From contig JAFTFV010000052.1 in the NCBI GenBank assembly GCA_017458265.1, positions 1-59,711 on the forward strand: a stretch of 59,711 nucleotides of DNA, read 5' to 3'. Position numbers and translations under genes: made by a program. The DNA comes from Bacteroidales bacterium. GTDB taxonomy: Bacteria > Bacteroidota > Bacteroidia > Bacteroidales > UBA932. Within the stretch, counting starts at the first letter, position 1. The number at the start of each line of letters is the position of its first letter. This document shows positions 56,139-59,711 of this stretch, piece by piece. Under the pieces are notes generated by a model that was not told the origin of the DNA, ran no database searches, and saw nothing but the letters and a program-made list of their open reading frames with translations.

Positions 56139-57593
56139 TTATTTCATGTCAGTAAGAAGCACAAAACTGCCTGCCGGGACATACAGCCTGTGAACGCTTC
56201 CGGACTTCCCCTCCTTTACCGGCACGGGCAGACCGTCCTGGTCTGCCGGGGACAGTTTCTCTGAATAAATGTAGCAGAGCGGAGACTCCAGTTCCATGGT
56301 GACGTCGAGCCGATAATCTTTGTCTGAATAATTGACAGCGGCAAAGGTATGCCTGCCGTCCATCTCTGCTGCAGCTGTCCTCAGGCCTTCCCTGCCGTCG
56401 GCGTCAACTTTCAGGATATTGCATCCGCGAGGGAAATACCGGCACATGAGGGACCAGCTGTAGAATGCGGGTTTGATGTCTTCGAGGGAGGGATCGGCAA
56501 AAATCTCTTCTCCGAGGATGTTCCAGAATCCCCAGATTTTGAGGTCTTCGGGCTTGCCGCTGTCGCCGCAGGAGTGCATGGCGTCATCCAGCATCCATAC
56601 CGCCATGCCGGAAAGACCGCTGTTCATCACATCCATCGAAAGGAGCGCGAGGTCAAGGCCGTAGAAGAAATCGCCGCAAAGCATCTGGCTGTCGGAGCCG
56701 CTGGTGAAGGGATGGGCGGCAGCCCTGCGGTCGAATTCGGCCTGGAGGAGGGAATCTTCCTGTCTCCAGTATTTGTAGCCGGCCTCGCCGAGGATGAGCT
56801 GCTTGCCTTCGGGGACCTTGAAACTTGCAAGGCTGTCACGGAAGGCTCCGCTTCTTACCTGATACTGCCCGGGATATGCATGTACGTCATAAATGCCAAC
56901 GATGGCGTCAAGGTCTTCGGCAGTCCTTGACACCCAGCCGGGAGCATCGTATGAAGATGCGGGATTCTTGTAGTCTATTACCACGTCCGGCCCTGCCAGT
57001 GATACTTTTTCAAGGAGGCCGGGATATTTCTGCATCTCTTCATGGAAGCGTTCCATCATGGATTTCCAGAAAGCGTAATCCCCGTTTGTCGATGCCCAGT
57101 CACCGTCCGGCTCATTGAAAATGATGAAGTGTTTGATGCAGCCAAGGCCCTTTTCCTGTACAAGCCAGTTCAGGTAGTTCACGCTCATCTTCACCCACTG
57201 TTCATCTCCCTTCATCGACCACTCAGGTGGATTGAACTCACCGTAAACCACGTCTATGCCGCGGCTCTGGCAATACTCAAGAAGCTTCAGCAGGGATGCG
57301 CTGTTGCGCTCTTTCACATATTTCCCGTCATCGTAATACCTGTAAGTACTGTTTATCATGCAGCGCACGAAACCGGGGCGCATGAAATCCACACGGGTGA
57401 AGAGTTTCTGCCAGTCGGCCCCGGAGACTTCGCATCCCCAGGAGGCGGCCTCGTCATAAGGTTCCCACTCCACGCCGTTACCACAGTAAGAGGCACTGAT
57501 GACTTCATCTCCTACATTTACCTGCAGGCGCTCTCCTCCGCGCCCGCAGGAAAATGCGAGAACCATTATAATAATTAACCAAAAACGATTCAT
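56139..57593 (-). CDS. Clan GH-A glycoside hydrolase, family uncertain, lipoprotein
   Basis: A 484-residue protein with a lipoprotein signal (lipobox FSC, C16). The TIM barrel shows the clan-A marks: acid/base E161 in IIFNEPDGDW and nucleophile E270 in LILGEAGYKYW, with a beta domain at about 400-484. VVYGEFNPPEW and VGIYDVHAYPG are also conserved-looking. It could belong to GH5, GH39 or GH164-like groups; I cannot choose. Before it lies a 109-nt AT-rich gap, the largest gap inside the locus. Confidence 0.65.
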   Translation of the reverse strand: MNRFWLIIIMVLAFSCGRGGERLQVNVGDEVISASYCGNGVEWEPYDEAASWGCEVSGADWQKLFTRVDFMRPGFVRCMINSTYRYYDDGKYVKERNSASLLKLLEYCQSRGIDVVYGEFNPPEWSMKGDEQWVKMSVNYLNWLVQEKGLGCIKHFIIFNEPDGDWASTNGDYAFWKSMMERFHEEMQKYPGLLEKVSLAGPDVVIDYKNPASSYDAPGWVSRTAEDLDAIVGIYDVHAYPGQYQVRSGAFRDSLASFKVPEGKQLILGEAGYKYWRQEDSLLQAEFDRRAAAHPFTSGSDSQMLCGDFFYGLDLALLSMDVMNSGLSGMAVWMLDDAMHSCGDSGKPEDLKIWGFWNILGEEIFADPSLEDIKPAFYSWSLMCRYFPRGCNILKVDADGREGLRTAAAEMDGRHTFAAVNYSDKDYRLDVTMELESPLCYIYSEKLSPADQDGLPVPVKEGKSGSVHRLYVPAGSFVLLTDMK

Positions 57594-57702
57594 CTTTAGC
57601 TGGTTAGATAGTCAGTGTCCTAATTGTTGTGGTCTTGGATTTATTCACAGTGCAAATTAACATCCCTTTTTGCAAAAAAAGATTTCAATATTTGCTTATT
57701 GA

Positions 57703-58725
57703 TTATACTTTTTTGAAAGCAGCTAGTAAATCCTGTAGTTTGCATGTAGCAAGGCCTACGTATTTGTCGGCCGCTCCGTAGTATACATAAAGGACTCCGT
57801 CCTTAATGACATTGCCCGTAGGGAATACGCATCCCTCGTAGAAGCCCTCAAGTTCATACCACTCCTCCGGCCAAAGGATAGGGTCCTCAAGACGGGCAAG
57901 GACCTTGAGCGGATTGTCCCTGTCGAGCAGCACGGCGCCCACGCTGTAATGGGCGCAGCCGCCATCGGCAACGCCGTGGTAAAGCATGAGCCAGCCTTCA
58001 TCTGTGAGTATGGGCGGGGCGGCGCCGCCTATCTTTTCTTCCCAGGTCCCAGGGCGGCCTGTCAGGAGCAGATGGCTGGGTTTGGATTCCCAGTCAAGAA
58101 TGTCGTCGGAGAACTTCATCCAGATAGACGGGTATTTCACTCCATATGCTTCACCCACATACTCTTTTGGCCGGTGAAGCAATACGAACTTGCCTCCGAC
58201 CCTCTGCGGGAACAGGATTACGTCCCTGTCGTCAAGGACCGGGGAAGTAATGCGGCCAAGACGCTGGAAAAGCTTGAAATCCTTGGTTATTACAAGGCCG
58301 CTGTTGCCAAGGTTCTCCTTCCACGCCCTTGGAGCTTCCGGACTTATATTTGCCGAAGGAAGCAGCACTTCGTCATGGGCGAAAGTCCAGTATCTTCCCG
58401 GAGGGTATGGACGATAGGCATATGTAATGCAGTAAGTATCATCAATTTTAACTATCCTTGGGTCTTCTACGCAGCCTCCGTCCGGGCCATGGTCACTGGG
58501 ACAGAATGCCGGTACGCTGCTGCACCTTTCGAAATGAATGCCGTCGGTGCTTTTGGCAAGGCCGAAGCGTATCACGTGCTCTTCATCATCTCCCGCAGCC
58601 CTGTAGAGCATGTAAAACACTCCGTTGTCAAAGATGACACCGGGATTACAAGTCACGAGGCTCTCCCAATAGTTTTCCGGGTTGGGAGAAAGAATCGGAT
58701 TACCGGAAAATCTCTCTAGCTTCAT
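57703..58725 (-). CDS. GH130 beta-mannoside phosphorylase
   Basis: A 340-residue protein, start ATG 58,725; a TTG just before overlaps the GH2 stop. GH130 signatures are NPGVIFDNGVFYMLYRA, GGCVEDPRIVKID, ITSPVLDDRDVILFPQ and WEEKIGGAAPPI. It has no signal peptide, so it acts in the cytoplasm. GH130 enzymes phosphorolyse beta-mannosides to mannose 1-phosphate, saving ATP. The length fits GH130_2-like mannooligosaccharide phosphorylases, but some GH130 members are hydrolases. Confidence 0.88.
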   Translation of the reverse strand: MKLERFSGNPILSPNPENYWESLVTCNPGVIFDNGVFYMLYRAAGDDEEHVIRFGLAKSTDGIHFERCSSVPAFCPSDHGPDGGCVEDPRIVKIDDTYCITYAYRPYPPGRYWTFAHDEVLLPSANISPEAPRAWKENLGNSGLVITKDFKLFQRLGRITSPVLDDRDVILFPQRVGGKFVLLHRPKEYVGEAYGVKYPSIWMKFSDDILDWESKPSHLLLTGRPGTWEEKIGGAAPPILTDEGWLMLYHGVADGGCAHYSVGAVLLDRDNPLKVLARLEDPILWPEEWYELEGFYEGCVFPTGNVIKDGVLYVYYGAADKYVGLATCKLQDLLAAFKKV

Positions 58726-58727
58726 GT

Positions 58728-59711
58728 TCAAATCTCAATTTGGTTTAGGTTGAATGCCGATATTTCCAAGGACGCCTTCCCGGAGTAATCAGAGGAGTCG
58801 GCATCGATGGCTACATCATATGATTCCCCTGGCATCAGGGAGAAATAGTTGTCTGAATAAATCACGGGAAGCACCATCTCGCCGGTGCGGCGGTCCTTAA
58901 GGCAAAGGCGGATCATAAGCGCCGGCACCTTGCCGATATTCTCAAGCGTCACGGTCTTCCCGTCGAAAGAGGCCTTTACATCGGCCTTGCCCAGTCCCCT
59001 GAGCGCCCTGAAGTTGCCTTCTTCTGCGCCCTGGACATAGAAGTTGGAGGAAAGGGCCGCCCCGGAAGCGTCCTCCAGGCAGAGTTTGACGTAGTAAACT
59101 TCGCCGGCATTTTCCGGAACCTCGAGAGCAAAGACCTCGGCGGTGCTGTCTTCCGGAATATCCAGGCCGATGCTCTGACTGCCCACGGGATTGCCATGCA
59201 TGTCCAGCACCTCGGCAACTGCCGTAAGACCGGTACGGTCACCGGCGTGGTAGTTCACGACCTCGACGCGGCCGGTATACTGATTGAGCTGGATATGCAG
59301 GGGTTCGCAGGCTTTCTTGCATCCGAAATACGCCCCCGTGGGCTCGAAATAGTAGTCATAGGTCTGCCACACCATGGACGGCCATGCAGGGTGGCTCATC
59401 CACAGGAGAAGCCCGCGGCGGTATTCACCCCGGCCTTCAAACATGGCACGGTAACCGTCGTAATTGATCCACTGGGACAGGGCCGCGAATTCGCGGGCAT
59501 CGGCAGGTTCTCCGAAAGCCTTCGCCAGAAGTTCATTGAAGGACTCCGTCTGCTGAGCGGCATTTGCCTTGCGGCCAAGCGTGTAATCGTGAAGGCCGTA
59601 CATGAGGTTGGGATGGGCCAGGGTGCTCACTGGTTCAAGGGCGTCTTCACCCATCGCCCTTGCCATGTTCTCATAACTCATCACGGCGGGCATGCCCATT
59701 TCGCTGTGGAA
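58728..59711 (-). CDS. GH2 beta-mannosidase / exo-glucosaminidase-like, partial at the window edge
   Basis: A 327-residue C-terminal part; the N-terminus lies beyond the window. The first visible residues FHSEMGMPAV look like the GH2 nucleophile motif of beta-mannosidases (SEFGFQS type), so the catalytic Glu sits at the very edge. LLLWMSHPAWPSMVWQTYDYY, YFGCKKACEPLHIQ and the C-terminal beta-sandwich domains follow. It probably removes terminal mannose from imported oligosaccharides and feeds the same pathway as GH130. Its stop overlaps the region just before the GH130 start. Confidence 0.8.
   Translation of the reverse strand, partial: FHSEMGMPAVMSYENMARAMGEDALEPVSTLAHPNLMYGLHDYTLGRKANAAQQTESFNELLAKAFGEPADAREFAALSQWINYDGYRAMFEGRGEYRRGLLLWMSHPAWPSMVWQTYDYYFEPTGAYFGCKKACEPLHIQLNQYTGRVEVVNYHAGDRTGLTAVAEVLDMHGNPVGSQSIGLDIPEDSTAEVFALEVPENAGEVYYVKLCLEDASGAALSSNFYVQGAEEGNFRALRGLGKADVKASFDGKTVTLENIGKVPALMIRLCLKDRRTGEMVLPVIYSDNYFSLMPGESYDVAIDADSSDYSGKASLEISAFNLNQIEI

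Noticed and set aside
57653-57660. TTAATTTG on the minus strand as an internal promoter of the glycan locus
   Set aside because: It misses the A of TAnnTTTG and no TTG lies at 19-21 nt, so I only note the 109-nt gap.

Overview
This window looks like a contig from an uncultured member of the Bacteroidales (Bacteroidota). The 16S tail ends in the Bacteroidota form GGAACACCTCC, promoters match TTG-N20/21-TAnnTTTG, there is a double SusC/SusD polysaccharide locus, and lipoproteins are abundant. Both ends are cut: the left end in a 16S rRNA gene, the right end inside a GH2 glycosidase gene. All calls are from reading the sequence; no database search was possible.

Region 1 (1-14,084): 16S tail, tRNA-Ile(GAT) and tRNA-Ala(TGC), followed not by 23S rRNA but by a 13.8-kb mobilizable element. 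A 21-bp copy of the tRNA-Ala 3' end (226-246) recurs at 14,064-14,084 and marks the ends. From the right end inward, on the minus strand, lie a tyrosine integrase, an AlbA_2/HATPase/winged-helix gene, a two-TM protein, an excisionase-like HTH protein, MobC and MobB-type relaxase genes, a coiled-coil membrane protein, a RecA-like ATPase and a Toprim protein. The plus-strand left third carries the cargo: a broken VanX-type dipeptidase, three TIGR02172-like phosphotransferases alternating with a lipoprotein tyrosine phosphatase, and an S66 LD-carboxypeptidase.

Region 2 (14,085-20,087): remains of at least two related elements. Each has an integrase reduced to its last codons and an AlbA_2 gene reading away from it. 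One copy is gutted (14,255-14,741). The other is intact (18,326-19,867) and forms an operon with a 1,144-residue SWIM-SNF2 helicase. The preserved integrase tail supplies the -33 box of the AlbA_2 promoter at a constant 21-nt spacing. AlbA_2 with a variable partner gene is my best candidate for an undescribed system.

Region 3 (20,090-37,865): mostly housekeeping genes. These are an alkaline phosphatase, a coiled-coil HTH-like protein, asnS, udk, a TonB-like protein, an exported protein, an M16 peptidase with a frameshift, recQ, an FKBP lipoprotein, a DUF3127 protein, dnaG, metG, a lipoprotein nuclease and an AT-rich STAND-type ATPase. A small palindromic repeat family occurs after asnS and in frame inside metG.

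Region 4 (37,882-59,711): a 13-gene minus-strand polysaccharide utilization locus with GH2, GH130, a clan-A GH, a surface lipoprotein, GH26, SusC/SusD, a second SusC/SusD, DUF5060-GH5-like, GH30, a CE1-type esterase and a fimbrillin-like lipoprotein. GH26, GH130 and GH2 together suggest beta-mannan, probably acetylated. The operon appears to end at a terminator placed inside the convergent ATPase gene.
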